Under the pieces are notes generated by a model. The model was given only the letters and a program-made list of their open reading frames with translations. It made no database searches and was not told the origin of the DNA. Source: Agaribacillus aureus (lineage in GTDB: Bacteria; Bacteroidota; Bacteroidia; Cytophagales; Cyclobacteriaceae). From it: 64,000 bases of DNA. Location: contig JAUJEB010000001.1 in the NCBI GenBank assembly GCA_030442055.1, positions 2,604,001 through 2,668,000 on the forward strand. The letters are read 5' to 3'. The translations under genes were made by a program, and so were the position numbers. This document shows, piece by piece, positions 16,455-25,766 of this stretch. Each line of letters opens with the position of its first letter. The stretch's first letter is position 1.

Positions 16455-19070
16455 TTATTTCAACTCCACCTGGTCCATATTCTCAAACACTATTTTTTTG
16501 TCCTCTCCAAGCGTTATGCCAACCACCGAATCCTGGTGAATGTTGCCGGCCAGGATCTCTCTCGATAATTCATTTAAAATTACCTTTTGCAATACCCGTT
16601 TCAACGGCCTGGCTCCAAACTGCGGATCAAAGCCAATGTCGGCCAGGTAATTTAAGACATCTTCACTGGCGTCGACCGTTACACCTCCTTCTTTTAACCT
16701 GTTTTGGACCAATTTAAACTGAATACCTACTATTTTTCTCACATCTGCCTTGGACAACGGTCTGAACATAATTGTTTCATCAATTCTGTTGAGGAACTCC
16801 GGCCTTACCGACTTCTTCAATAACTCGAAAACCTGTCTCTTTGTTTCCTCCAGGATCACATCTACGTTACTGTCATCCAGCTTATCAAAGTTCTCCTGAA
16901 TAATATGGGATCCAATGTTGGTTGTCATAATGATGATGGTATTTTTAAAATTGGCTACCCGTCCCTTGTTATCTGTCAGACGTCCGTCGTCAAGCACCTG
17001 CAGCAAGATGTTAAATACATCGGGGTGTGCCTTTTCTATTTCATCCAGCAATATCACAGAATAAGGTTTTCTTCGTACCGCTTCCGTCAACTGACCTCCC
17101 TCATCGTATCCGACGTATCCCGGAGGGGCTCCTATCAACCTGCTCACCGCATGTCTTTCCTGATATTCCGACATATCAATTCTGACCATGGCATTCTCGT
17201 CATTAAACAGGAATTCAGCCAGTGATTTGGCCAGCTCGGTTTTACCAACCCCGGTTGTTCCAAGAAAAATGAAGGATCCGATTGGTCTTTTGGGATCCTG
17301 TAAACCGGCCCTGCTTCTTCTGACTGCATCTGACAGGGCATGAATAGCTTCTTCCTGCCCGGCCACGCGCTTGCCTAGTTCTTTTTCAAGGTTTAGTAAT
17401 TTCTCTCTGTCACTCTGCAACATCTTTGAAACCGGAATGCCGGTCCATTTGCCCACCACCTCGGCGATATCCTCTGCATCGACCACTTCCTTGATAAGGG
17501 AGCTTTCTCCCTGCATTTCCATCATCTTGGTTTTCAGCTGTTCCAGTTTATTCTCACTTTCCAGCAGTTTACCATACCTGATCTCCGCTACCTTTCCAAA
17601 ATCTCCGTTTCTTTCCGCCTGTTCGGCTTCCATCTTTAGCTTATCAATATTCTCCTTTTCCTGCTGAATTCCCTGGATCACTTCCTTTTCATTTTCCCAT
17701 TGCGCTTTTAAGTCATTGCGCTGTTCTGATAATTCGGCAATTTCTTTGGAAAGCCTGCTTTCCTTTTCTTTATCCTTTTCTCTTCTGATGGCCTCTCTTT
17801 CAATTTCCAATTGCATGATTTTACGTTGCAACTCATCTAATTCCTGAGGCAGAGAGTCAATTTCTATCCTTAGCTTTGATGCGGCCTCATCCATCAGGTC
17901 AATTGCCTTATCGGGCAAATGCCGGTCGGATATGTAACGGTTGGACAATTCTACCGCGGCAATCACCGCCCCATCTTTGATTTGTACACCGTGGTGCAGT
18001 TCATATTTTTCCTTGACACCTCTCAGGATGGAAATAGCATCCTGCACATCAGGCTCTCCTACATTTACAGTTTGAAATCGCCTTTCAAGCGCTTTGTCTT
18101 TTTCAATGTACTTCTGATATTCTTTCAAAGTTGTAGCACCAATGGCATGTAACTCTCCCCTGGCCAGCGCCGGTTTTAGCAAATTGGCGGCATCCATGGC
18201 TCCTTCTCCACCGGCCCCTGCACCAATCAGGGTATGAATTTCATCAATAAACAGGATGATTTCCCCATCGGAATCCGTTACCTCTTTTATTACTGCCTTC
18301 AGCCGCTCCTCAAATTCTCCCTTGTACTTTGCTCCTGCCACTAACAGCCCCATGTCCAATGAGATAATGGTTTTGGTTTTAAGATTTTCCGGCACATCAC
18401 CGTCGATAATCCTTTGTGCCATACCCTCCACAATGGCCGTTTTTCCTACACCTGGTTCGCCTATCAACATTGGGTTGTTCTTGGTCCGTCGTGATAAAAT
18501 TTGCAAGACTCTTCTGATTTCCTCATCCCGGCCGATCACCGGATCAATTTTACCGGCTTTGGCCAGCTCATTTAAATTTTTGGAATAGCGCTCCAGCGAT
18601 TTGTATTTTGACTCTGCATTCTGATCTTTCACGGTGTTTCCTCCTCTTAATTCCTTAATAGCTACCTTTAGTTCTCTTTCCTTGAATCCCAGGTCTTTCA
18701 GCATCGTAGCCGTCTTATCCTTGCCGGCCATTAATCCCAACAGGATATGCTCAATGGCTACATACTCATCCTTAAACTCTTTAAGTAACTGGTTGGCTTT
18801 GGTAAGTGCTGCATGTGCTTCATTAGACAAATATGGCTGCTGACCACTTACCCTGGGATAGGTGTTGATAATTTCCTCCAGCCTGTTATTTAGCTGATCG
18901 GCGTTAACATTCAGCTTTTTTATCAAAAATGAAATCACATTTTCATCTGATAAAAGCAAAGCCTTCAACAAATGGCCTGTTTCAATCACTTGCTGTCCTA
19001 ATGATCCTGCTAGTTCGGCGGCTTGCTGAATGGCTTCCTGCGACTTTATGGTATAATTGTTAAAGTTCAT
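16455..19070 (-). CDS. clpB: ATP-dependent chaperone ClpB
   Basis: 871 residues, full length for this Hsp100 disaggregase, which acts with DnaK in the cytoplasm to extract polypeptides from aggregates. Order: N-terminal Clp_N repeats (1-145), NBD1 with Walker [10 protein letters not shown] near 206 and Walker [11 protein letters not shown], a long coiled-coil M domain (about 400-525) that distinguishes ClpB from ClpC or ClpA, NBD2 with GTTGVGKTE near 605 and [11 protein letters not shown], and the D2-small domain with [10 protein letters not shown]. The N-terminus is [16 protein letters not shown]. It is monocistronic, with its own terminator and a strong palindrome 83 bases upstream that may mediate heat-shock control. 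Confidence 0.97.
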   Translation of the reverse strand: MNFNNYTIKSQEAIQQAAELAGSLGQQVIETGHLLKALLLSDENVISFLIKKLNVNADQLNNRLEEIINTYPRVSGQQPYLSNEAHAALTKANQLLKEFKDEYVAIEHILLGLMAGKDKTATMLKDLGFKERELKVAIKELRGGNTVKDQNAESKYKSLERYSKNLNELAKAGKIDPVIGRDEEIRRVLQILSRRTKNNPMLIGEPGVGKTAIVEGMAQRIIDGDVPENLKTKTIISLDMGLLVAGAKYKGEFEERLKAVIKEVTDSDGEIILFIDEIHTLIGAGAGGEGAMDAANLLKPALARGELHAIGATTLKEYQKYIEKDKALERRFQTVNVGEPDVQDAISILRGVKEKYELHHGVQIKDGAVIAAVELSNRYISDRHLPDKAIDLMDEAASKLRIEIDSLPQELDELQRKIMQLEIEREAIRREKDKEKESRLSKEIAELSEQRNDLKAQWENEKEVIQGIQQEKENIDKLKMEAEQAERNGDFGKVAEIRYGKLLESENKLEQLKTKMMEMQGESSLIKEVVDAEDIAEVVGKWTGIPVSKMLQSDREKLLNLEKELGKRVAGQEEAIHALSDAVRRSRAGLQDPKRPIGSFIFLGTTGVGKTELAKSLAEFLFNDENAMVRIDMSEYQERHAVSRLIGAPPGYVGYDEGGQLTEAVRRKPYSVILLDEIEKAHPDVFNILLQVLDDGRLTDNKGRVANFKNTIIIMTTNIGSHIIQENFDKLDDSNVDVILEETKRQVFELLKKSVRPEFLNRIDETIMFRPLSKADVRKIVGIQFKLVQNRLKEGGVTVDASEDVLNYLADIGFDPQFGARPLKRVLQKVILNELSREILAGNIHQDSVVGITLGEDKKIVFENMDQVELK

Positions 19071-19152
19071 GTGCGTTGTTGTTTCTTTAAATTTTCAAAA
19101 ACAACGCATCAAATAATGAACCACTACCAAAAGCAAGGACATAACATGAAAA

Positions 19153-19185
19153 TTTGTCATGAAAATTGGATTTATTCATGACAAA
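19153..19185. promoter_or_regulatory. Large inverted repeat upstream of clpB
   Basis: Perfect 11-bp arms TTTGTCATGAA (19153-19163) and TTCATGACAAA (19175-19185) with an 11-base spacer. Additional half-sites flank it on both sides (AACATGA near 19143 and AACATGACAA at 19184-19193). It lies 83-115 bases upstream of clpB. It does not match CIRCE (TTAGCACTC-N9-GAGTGCTAA) or the CtsR heptad repeat, so a different heat-shock regulator is implied. Confidence 0.55.
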
Positions 19186-19298
19186 CATGACAATATAACC
19201 GAATTTATTGAAATATTTGGGGGTTTAGTTTCTCCAAGCCGGAAATTAATGCCTGAGGATTTATTAAATCCTCCGAATATGATTTTTCCAAAGACGTT

Positions 19299-19937
19299 TT
19301 AGCAATCCCCTTCTTTTTTACATTGTGATATGGCATTATAGTAGGCGATCACCTGAATACGGCCAAAAGTATCCTTGTAATTGATTCTTTTCCGCTTGGC
19401 ATAGCTGTCTACTTCAATACCATACTTTTCCACCAGGGAGGATAACCTCTTTTTGTTCAGGTGTCTTAACTTGGTCAGCTGGAAGCCATCGTACAGGTAA
19501 TAAACGTAGTGTTCTTTATCAAATGGGTTTGGGTTGGGATATTTGCCCGTAAGATTTGTTTCCAAAACCATGTCAAAAGTGTTTTGTTGCCTTCTTAGCA
19601 CGAAGAGTTCGCCTTGCAAAACCACTTCGAACAAATTGGAGGCTTGATTAAAGCGGGAAGACTTATAAGGCAACGAAATAAAAGACCTCATCTTCGCCAT
19701 CTTATCATCATAAAGCTCTACATACTTTACCTTAAAAGCCGGGAAGGTCTTTATACCATTTGATTCCTTAATCAGTAGTAAGCCCAGATCCATATTCAAG
19801 TGCAGTTCACCCGTTTTTTGAGTTTGATTCACAAAAATTACCGTACCCTCATACCAATTCAAATCCCTCGATAAACCGGCATGGCCTGCCAACCAAAAAA
19901 TAATTAATAAAATAAAAAAAATACTGGTTCGTCCCAT
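19299..19937 (-). CDS. Exported protein of unknown function
   Basis: 212 residues with a clear signal peptide (FFILLIIFWLAGHAGLS). The mature part begins DLNWYEGTVIFVNQT and is mostly beta with segments ELHLNMDLGLLLIKE, KVKYVELYDD and YVYYLYDGFQLTKLRHLNKK, ending in a pair of Cys (QCKKEGDC). Proteins of this size and pattern recur in Cytophagales without assigned function. It stands alone: clpB starts 228 bases downstream and the next gene is 419 bases upstream. I do not recognise a family. Confidence 0.75.
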   Translation of the reverse strand: MGRTSIFFILLIIFWLAGHAGLSRDLNWYEGTVIFVNQTQKTGELHLNMDLGLLLIKESNGIKTFPAFKVKYVELYDDKMAKMRSFISLPYKSSRFNQASNLFEVVLQGELFVLRRQQNTFDMVLETNLTGKYPNPNPFDKEHYVYYLYDGFQLTKLRHLNKKRLSSLVEKYGIEVDSYAKRKRINYKDTFGRIQVIAYYNAISQCKKEGDC

Positions 19938-20356
19938 CCACCTAAATGTTTAATTGTTATAAAATAAGACCCAAATTATCTCAATAAACGGCCTGAATCA
20001 ATCCTATTTTGGCGCAAAAATTAAAGCGGGTAATGAAATATTAATAGGGGAACAATTAGTTGCCGGATTGCCATAAAACCGGTCAAAAATGATGTATCTC
20101 TACCTGTGATATAGTAGGTATTTCCTTGATAGGTCAGAGAATACCATAATGCCAAAAACAGGGTATGCAGGCAATTTACAGCGATTTTGCGTTAAGAGTT
20201 GTTTACGGTCGGCGATTAAGATGAATTGAACCAGTCATTAAGTTCATTGGTAAGGTTTCAGGGTATTATTGCATTTCTATTTACCAATCCCATTGAAATC
20301 CTGATAATTGAACATATTGGCGCTTTACCTGAAAGAATCGACTGCTAATTTTTGTC
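19938..20356. other. Intergenic region without recognisable genes
   Basis: 419 bases between the minus-strand glycosyltransferase operon and the minus-strand exported protein. It must hold the promoter of the latter. No ORF longer than about 26 codons, no tRNA and no strong hairpin is visible. Confidence 0.5.
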
Positions 20357-21700
20357 TTAAAAACTCAACTTTTTCCGGCTATTTCCACCTAATTCCCACC
20401 ACAAAAACGCCAGTAGAATCACATACTCGACCGTGACAATATGGAGGTTTTCCTTGAATCCCAGGGTGCTGTAGTTAACATAAGTAAGGAAAATTAACAA
20501 AGACCAAATGATGGGAAATCGATAATTTGTAAACAAGCAGTAGGCCACGAGGGGAATGATATACCAGGGATGTAGCGTAGTGGTCAGGGAAAGGTAAATC
20601 ATAAGTATCCACAGAAAAGTAAAGAGCAATATATGATGCCTGGTTACAGATTCATAAAAGGCATAGTGAATAATTATAACAAAAGTAGCAAGCGCCAAAA
20701 AACCGCCGGCCATCCCGATAATGTTGTAACCCTCCAGATGGTAACCGTAGGCTCTCAACAGATAATAAACACCTGCATTAAATTCAAATTTTTTAAAATA
20801 TAGCGAAAAGCTGCTGCTAATGCCCTCCACAAATTCCGCATTTAGCAACGGAAGAAATAAAAGTAAGGTAACTACTCCAGTGATCACGTAAAAAATGATG
20901 GTTTTTTTCACAGAAAGCCTACTGAAAAGCACTGGTAAAAAGATAACCGGGATCAGCTTGGTACCGATGGCCAATGCAAAGGAAACAGCGGCATAAAGCA
21001 ATTTTTTTTGGTGCAATAAATAAACAGCCCCCAATACAAAAAATATAACCAGGCCTTCAAAATGCAGATTCCCGGTCAGTTCCAGTATGGCCAATGGATT
21101 AAGCGCATAAATCAATACGTTTTTTGGTGGTAACCGGTAAATGGCAAGTAGCTTCCTGATAATGGCGATTGTGCCGACCTCTGCCAGCAATATGGCTACG
21201 CGAATCACTATAACCGACCCCAAAATAGATTGAGGGCTGAGGTAAGTGGCTAACCAGAATAAAAATTGATTGACGGGAGGATATATGGTAAAATAGTCCT
21301 GAGAATTTAGTTTTAAATATAAATCCTCGTCAATTCCGGGTGGAGCCAGGGTGGGGTGATCCAGGTAGTAGGATGGTAAATGGGTAAATGGATTAATACC
21401 TTCATTGAGTAATCTTCCATCCCATATGAATCGATAAAAATCATCTGAAAGATTGGGCAACGAAAAAAGTAAGGAGCAGCGGATTAGTAAAGAGATATTG
21501 GAAAAGAGATCGACGTTTTGTGACACTTTTGGTATGAAAAGCAGCACGATATAGGACACAAATAAAATAGTGTATGTTATCATCAGTTCCGGAGTGGCGG
21601 TACGCTCCAGAAAATAGGCTAAGTAAACGTAGCCAAGAAATGAAATAATTAATACCGGATAAGAGAGATAAGAATTTGTATTTTTAAATGGGTTGCTCAT
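20357..21700 (-). CDS. GT-C type polyprenol-phosphate-sugar mannosyltransferase-like protein
   Basis: 447 residues with about ten to twelve TM helices, matching the DUF2029/GT87 mannosyltransferase group. The first periplasmic loop has the GT-C signature acidic motif SDDFYRFIWDGRLLNEGINP (two Asp near 82), and later TIYPPVNQFLFWLA and NPLAILELTGNLHFEGL. Such enzymes take sugar from a polyprenyl-phosphate donor on the outer face of the inner membrane. It overlaps the upstream glycosyltransferase gene by 17 bases, so the two are translationally coupled. The small GT2 at the head of the operon could make the lipid-linked donor. The acceptor is unknown. Confidence 0.82.
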   Translation of the reverse strand: MSNPFKNTNSYLSYPVLIISFLGYVYLAYFLERTATPELMITYTILFVSYIVLLFIPKVSQNVDLFSNISLLIRCSLLFSLPNLSDDFYRFIWDGRLLNEGINPFTHLPSYYLDHPTLAPPGIDEDLYLKLNSQDYFTIYPPVNQFLFWLATYLSPQSILGSVIVIRVAILLAEVGTIAIIRKLLAIYRLPPKNVLIYALNPLAILELTGNLHFEGLVIFFVLGAVYLLHQKKLLYAAVSFALAIGTKLIPVIFLPVLFSRLSVKKTIIFYVITGVVTLLLFLPLLNAEFVEGISSSFSLYFKKFEFNAGVYYLLRAYGYHLEGYNIIGMAGGFLALATFVIIIHYAFYESVTRHHILLFTFLWILMIYLSLTTTLHPWYIIPLVAYCLFTNYRFPIIWSLLIFLTYVNYSTLGFKENLHIVTVEYVILLAFLWWELGGNSRKKLSF

Positions 21701-23159
21701 AAAAGGCCGGCTTCACCGAATGATAAAAGACACTGCCAAAGCCTGCGGCCAGCATCAGGTGAAACAAAATCAATCCGAAGTCCTGCAGATGAATGCCAAA
21801 TGCAATACCAAATATAAAATAAATGCTTAAAATTCCTTCAGCAATAGTAACAAGGTTAATCTTATTTTTGATATAAATATTGTGGTGCCATTTTTTATTG
21901 CTATCCGTAACATTAAATTTCGGTGTCCTCACAAAAGGTGTTTTGTAGCCAAATAACCCTTCCAAAACCGCAAAGGCATTATGTAATGAAAGCCCCATCG
22001 ACACGATTAAGAAAAAAGGGAACGTTTTAAGGAAGTAACGGACGGTCCCGATTGGCTCCATTCTTTTCGCCGCCACCCAGTAAAAGTATCCAATGGAAAA
22101 AAAGCCAAGCAAAAATATACTACCGACATCAAATAGAATATTGTAGCTAGGATTTAGGAATTTAATGTATAGCATCGGAATACTCAAAATGGCGGCCAGC
22201 AACAAACAAACAAAAATGGAACTATTGAATAAATGAAAAACCGCATGAATTTTATTTTCCAGGCCAATACCCGAGCGGAGCACTTTCCCCAAATTCTTCT
22301 TGGCGGTTTCGGCTGCTCCTTTGTTCCATCGATATTGCTGTGACTTAATTGCCGACATTAGCACCGGCAACTCCGCTGGCGCCTCAACATCTTCCATGTA
22401 CCTGAATTTCCATCCCTTCAGCTGGGCGCGATAACTCAGATCGAGATCTTCGGTCAATGTATCGGGTGACCAGCCTCCTGCATCTTCTATACACTTTTTC
22501 CGCCATACACCAGCGGTGCCGTTAAAGTTAATAAAACTCCCTGCTTCGCTCCTGCCGGTTTGTTCCACGGAAAAATGAGCATCCAACCCAAACGCCTGTA
22601 GTTTTGTTAACAACGAATAATTTTTGTTAAGGTGACCCCACCTGGTTTGTACCACGCCTATCCTTTCGTCGACGAAGTGTGGCACCGTGTTAATCAGGAA
22701 ATCCTGTTGAGGGATGAAGTCAGCATCAAATATGGCTATCAGACTCCCCTTTGCCATTTCGAGGCCATATTTTAAAGCACCGGCCTTGAAGCCTTCTCTA
22801 TCCGGTCGCCGGATGTGATGAATATCAATCCCTTTTTTCTGCATATCCACCACCTTACGGGCAATGGCTTCAACGGTTTCGTCTGTAGAATCGTCCAGCA
22901 CCTGTATCTCCAGCTTTTCTTTGGGATATTCAAGAGAAGCAATGGCCTCTATAAGCCTGTCTATCACATACAACTCATTATAGATGGGTAATTGCACCGT
23001 CACATGAGGCAACTGGCCCGGTAGTTTAAGATTGTTTTTATCGCTATTTTCTTTTCGTTTGGCCCGGTGATAGTGCACACTTAAATTAAGTTGTCCCAAA
23101 CTAAATAAGAAAATTAGTAACAAGGCCGACGAGTATAAAATGACTACTGCTAATTCCAT
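21684..23159 (-). CDS. Processive membrane GT2 glycosyltransferase (cellulose-synthase-like)
   Basis: 491 residues: one N-terminal TM helix, a cytoplasmic GT2 catalytic domain and about four C-terminal TM helices. Catalytic motifs are all present: Asp89/Asp90 (QVLDDSTDET), the DxD at 145-147 (FDADF), TEDLDLSYR and QQYRW. This is the layout of glucomannan and cellulose-synthase-like proteins (BcsA/CslA type) without a PilZ domain, so no direct c-di-GMP control is seen. It ends inside the start of the GT-C gene and starts 12 bases after the small GT2. The sugar cannot be read from sequence. Confidence 0.88.
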   Translation of the reverse strand: MELAVVILYSSALLLIFLFSLGQLNLSVHYHRAKRKENSDKNNLKLPGQLPHVTVQLPIYNELYVIDRLIEAIASLEYPKEKLEIQVLDDSTDETVEAIARKVVDMQKKGIDIHHIRRPDREGFKAGALKYGLEMAKGSLIAIFDADFIPQQDFLINTVPHFVDERIGVVQTRWGHLNKNYSLLTKLQAFGLDAHFSVEQTGRSEAGSFINFNGTAGVWRKKCIEDAGGWSPDTLTEDLDLSYRAQLKGWKFRYMEDVEAPAELPVLMSAIKSQQYRWNKGAAETAKKNLGKVLRSGIGLENKIHAVFHLFNSSIFVCLLLAAILSIPMLYIKFLNPSYNILFDVGSIFLLGFFSIGYFYWVAAKRMEPIGTVRYFLKTFPFFLIVSMGLSLHNAFAVLEGLFGYKTPFVRTPKFNVTDSNKKWHHNIYIKNKINLVTIAEGILSIYFIFGIAFGIHLQDFGLILFHLMLAAGFGSVFYHSVKPAFYEQPI

Positions 23160-23171
23160 AATCTTCGTGGG

Positions 23172-23864
23172 CTAAATATATTTAAAGATTGTCCATAAAA
23201 TTTTGTAGCCAGCCATGAAAGTACCTTTCACTGTTCCGGAAATTTTGGAAAAGCCAATTCGCTTTCTGTACGTTACCGGTACTTCGACACAATTCAATTT
23301 CTTTTTGGCAGCTTTTAATTGCATCTCCACCGTCCAGCCATAAGTAGTGTCCTGCATGTCAAGCGCCATTAAACGATCATATTTTATCGCCCTAAACGGC
23401 CCGAGATCTGTAAATCTTACCCTATAAAATAAAAGTAGCAAGTTTGTCGCTAACCAATTTCCAAAAATTTGCGGAAAAGTCATAGCACCTTTTTCTCTAT
23501 TTCCAAGGGTACGGGATCCAATGACCAGGTCCATATTATCTGTTATTATCGGTTTAATTAATTTTGCCAACTCTTCAGGATAATCCGAGTAATCAGCATC
23601 AATAAATACAATAATATCTGGTAATTCGTTCAAATTTGACGAAACATATTCTATCCCTTTTAAACAGGCGAAGCCATAGCCCTGTCTGGATTCACGTAAA
23701 ACCGTGGCTCCTTCGCGTTTGGCATTAATCTCCGTATCATCTGTGGAGGCATTGTTGACTACAATTACTTCTTCTACCAGATCCTTGGGAATATCCCTAA
23801 TTACCTTGCCAACTGAATTTTGCTCATTAAATGCAGGGATTATTACCTTAACTATTTGCTTCAC
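23172..23864 (-). CDS. GT2 glycosyltransferase (polyprenyl-phosphate mannose/glucose synthase-like)
   Basis: 230 residues of the dolichol-phosphate-mannose-synthase-like GT2 group: KVIIPAFNEQNSVGKVI at the N-terminus, nucleotide-binding VNNASTDDTE, DxD motif FIDADYSDYP and LGPFRAIKYDRL. It has no TM helix beyond a hydrophobic C-terminal segment. It probably charges a polyprenyl phosphate with a hexose for the downstream GT-C enzyme. The start is a GTG at 23864. A perfect -7 box lies only seven bases upstream, so the mRNA may be leaderless. It is the first gene of the three-gene operon. Confidence 0.87.
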   Translation of the reverse strand: MKQIVKVIIPAFNEQNSVGKVIRDIPKDLVEEVIVVNNASTDDTEINAKREGATVLRESRQGYGFACLKGIEYVSSNLNELPDIIVFIDADYSDYPEELAKLIKPIITDNMDLVIGSRTLGNREKGAMTFPQIFGNWLATNLLLLFYRVRFTDLGPFRAIKYDRLMALDMQDTTYGWTVEMQLKAAKKKLNCVEVPVTYRKRIGFSKISGTVKGTFMAGYKILWTIFKYI

Positions 23865-23871
23865 AGTGATG

Positions 23872-23879
23872 CAAAGGTA
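23872..23879 (-). promoter_or_regulatory. -7 box of the glycosyltransferase operon
   Basis: On the minus strand this reads TACCTTTG, an exact TAnnTTTG match. The expected transcription start, about seven bases downstream, would coincide with the GTG start codon at 23864. No good -33 TTTG is seen at 19 bases. Confidence 0.45.
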
Positions 23880-23945
23880 TCCAATTAATGAAATTTAAAG
23901 AATGATTCTCTATCAAAGAAAACCTATTGTCCAATACGTGACAGT

Positions 23946-25559
23946 TTATAAATTATTCCCCGCGGTATCCTGGTTGGTGTCACTTTTGCCATTGCTCAGA
24001 TTTGGGATCATTAGTTCCATGGTTTGTCCTTGCCGCTCATCATGGTAGTTGATAATCCTGCATCCTAATTTTTTGAGTGCGTTGTGAAAGATATAGAGAT
24101 CATGATTCACCGAAATAGCGTCTTTTTCATGAATACGAAAGTAGGCGTTAAGAAATATTTCCTTAAAGCCAGGGTCGTGAATTTGCAGTATTACCTCACC
24201 ATTTGTACAATCCCTGGCATTCAGACTTATGGGTTCAATGTCGTTGCGCTGTGCAAAAACCACAATGTTTCTAATAATATCGCTCAGCAACAAATCTAAA
24301 AAAAATAAATCCGTATTGACATAGCAGTCTGAGGGTATATGATTAGTCAAAGGAGTTGATGTTACTTGAAAAAGATATTTTTGTTTGTCAATTATTTGCC
24401 TGACAAAAGATCCAAGGTTTATTTTTTCAGCAATAAAATGTCTGTTTTTTATTTCATATACGGCATTAACCTTCTTAATCGATTGTTTTAAGTTGTCAAC
24501 TGAGTTATCAATCTTTTCAAAGTAAGAATGGGCCGTTTCATTAACGTTTTCCAGTTTTGACAACTCGCATAATCCTTTCAGCGTGGCAATAGGCCCTAAA
24601 ATATCGTGGTATGAGCGATATAAAAAGTTATCCAGGTTATCCATTGACTCCTCGAGCGCCTTTGTGCGGTCCTTCACGCGCTGATCCAGCAGTTTGTTGG
24701 TATTTTCTAATAAGGCATTTTTTTCCTCAATGATTTTTTTACTCTTTTCAAGCTCCAGGTTGCTTTCCGATATTTTTTCATTTTGTGCGATGATCTCTTC
24801 ATGCTGCGCACGGATCTCCTCGTTTTGTCCAATAATCTCCCGATTCTTGGTAAGCAAAATTTTGCGTATTTTCATTTCCCGCCCCAGCGAGATCTGCATA
24901 TATTTAAATAAGATCAGACTCAGCATAAATATGACACCAAGCCCCACCATTATATTTTTAAATAGTATTCCCTTTGCCTCTGTGATAAACGAATTAAACT
25001 CACGGTCTGCCTGAATTACGGCGACGGTCTCACCTTGATGACCTTTGATAGGGGCAAAGGCTGATAGCCATCGACCATTTTCTGTCTCGTAATCGGTAAT
25101 TGATCCGCCAATATGAAATTTCTCTTTTAATACCTCAGGAACCTGGCTAAAAGGATGTCGAAAGTAGGGATTCTCAGCGCTCGTAACCACGAACTCAAAC
25201 TTCTTCGCCTGGTTATTGAATATTAGCAAATAGAGTGGGCTCTCCAACTGATTTATATTGGCTTGATCTGCCAGATGGCGATGTATTTCTTCATACACCG
25301 AATCCTGATTGTTTGTTTTTATATCATCCTTGTTTGGGTATTGATTTACCAGGTAGGTGATCGCTTCCGGGTCAAGCTGAAGGCTGATTGATTTGGTAAT
25401 TGTGGTGAGTTGTGCCAGAACTTTCGCTTCGGCATTACTAATATTCTTTTGATAAATGTCATAAATGAAGTATCCTGCCAGCAATATAATGCAGCTAAAA
25501 ACCGCCAGCATGATGCGGTTTACAGTACGCTTAAAGAATGATCTGTTGATATCTTTCAT
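23946..25559 (-). CDS. Membrane sensor with degenerate histidine kinase core
   Basis: 537 residues: TM helix (about 15-34), a periplasmic sensor domain (about 40-195), TM helix (200-220), a long coiled coil (about 235-310) and a kinase-like C-terminus. A phospho-acceptor-like motif SYHDILGP has His318 in an H-box context. The ATPase part is weak: an N-box-like LLSDIIRNIVVFAQ and a G1-like DPGF remain, but the usual GxGxG lid is not visible. It may bind but not hydrolyse ATP, or only dimerise. No response regulator is adjacent. It could be a phosphatase-only or scaffold sensor, or an active kinase of a divergent group common in Cytophagales. Confidence 0.7.
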   Translation of the reverse strand: MKDINRSFFKRTVNRIMLAVFSCIILLAGYFIYDIYQKNISNAEAKVLAQLTTITKSISLQLDPEAITYLVNQYPNKDDIKTNNQDSVYEEIHRHLADQANINQLESPLYLLIFNNQAKKFEFVVTSAENPYFRHPFSQVPEVLKEKFHIGGSITDYETENGRWLSAFAPIKGHQGETVAVIQADREFNSFITEAKGILFKNIMVGLGVIFMLSLILFKYMQISLGREMKIRKILLTKNREIIGQNEEIRAQHEEIIAQNEKISESNLELEKSKKIIEEKNALLENTNKLLDQRVKDRTKALEESMDNLDNFLYRSYHDILGPIATLKGLCELSKLENVNETAHSYFEKIDNSVDNLKQSIKKVNAVYEIKNRHFIAEKINLGSFVRQIIDKQKYLFQVTSTPLTNHIPSDCYVNTDLFFLDLLLSDIIRNIVVFAQRNDIEPISLNARDCTNGEVILQIHDPGFKEIFLNAYFRIHEKDAISVNHDLYIFHNALKKLGCRIINYHDERQGQTMELMIPNLSNGKSDTNQDTAGNNL

Positions 25560-25766
25560 TTTTGCCCCATAGCCAACTCAGCCTTACACCATTATCTATA
25601 AAAGTGCTCAACTAGTGGATTTTGGTGAAATATAAAATCGAAATATCAACGGGACCGTCAATTTTAGACCATAACCTTAATCTTGTACTATTTTGTAAGA
25701 AATATTAATATTCGAAGAGATGAGCATTTTTAAGTGCCCCGAGATCACCTAATTGATATGCCCGGA

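Noticed and set aside
19153-19185. CIRCE or CtsR operator at clpB
   Set aside because: The sequence matches neither TTAGCACTC-N9-GAGTGCTAA nor the CtsR heptad repeat.
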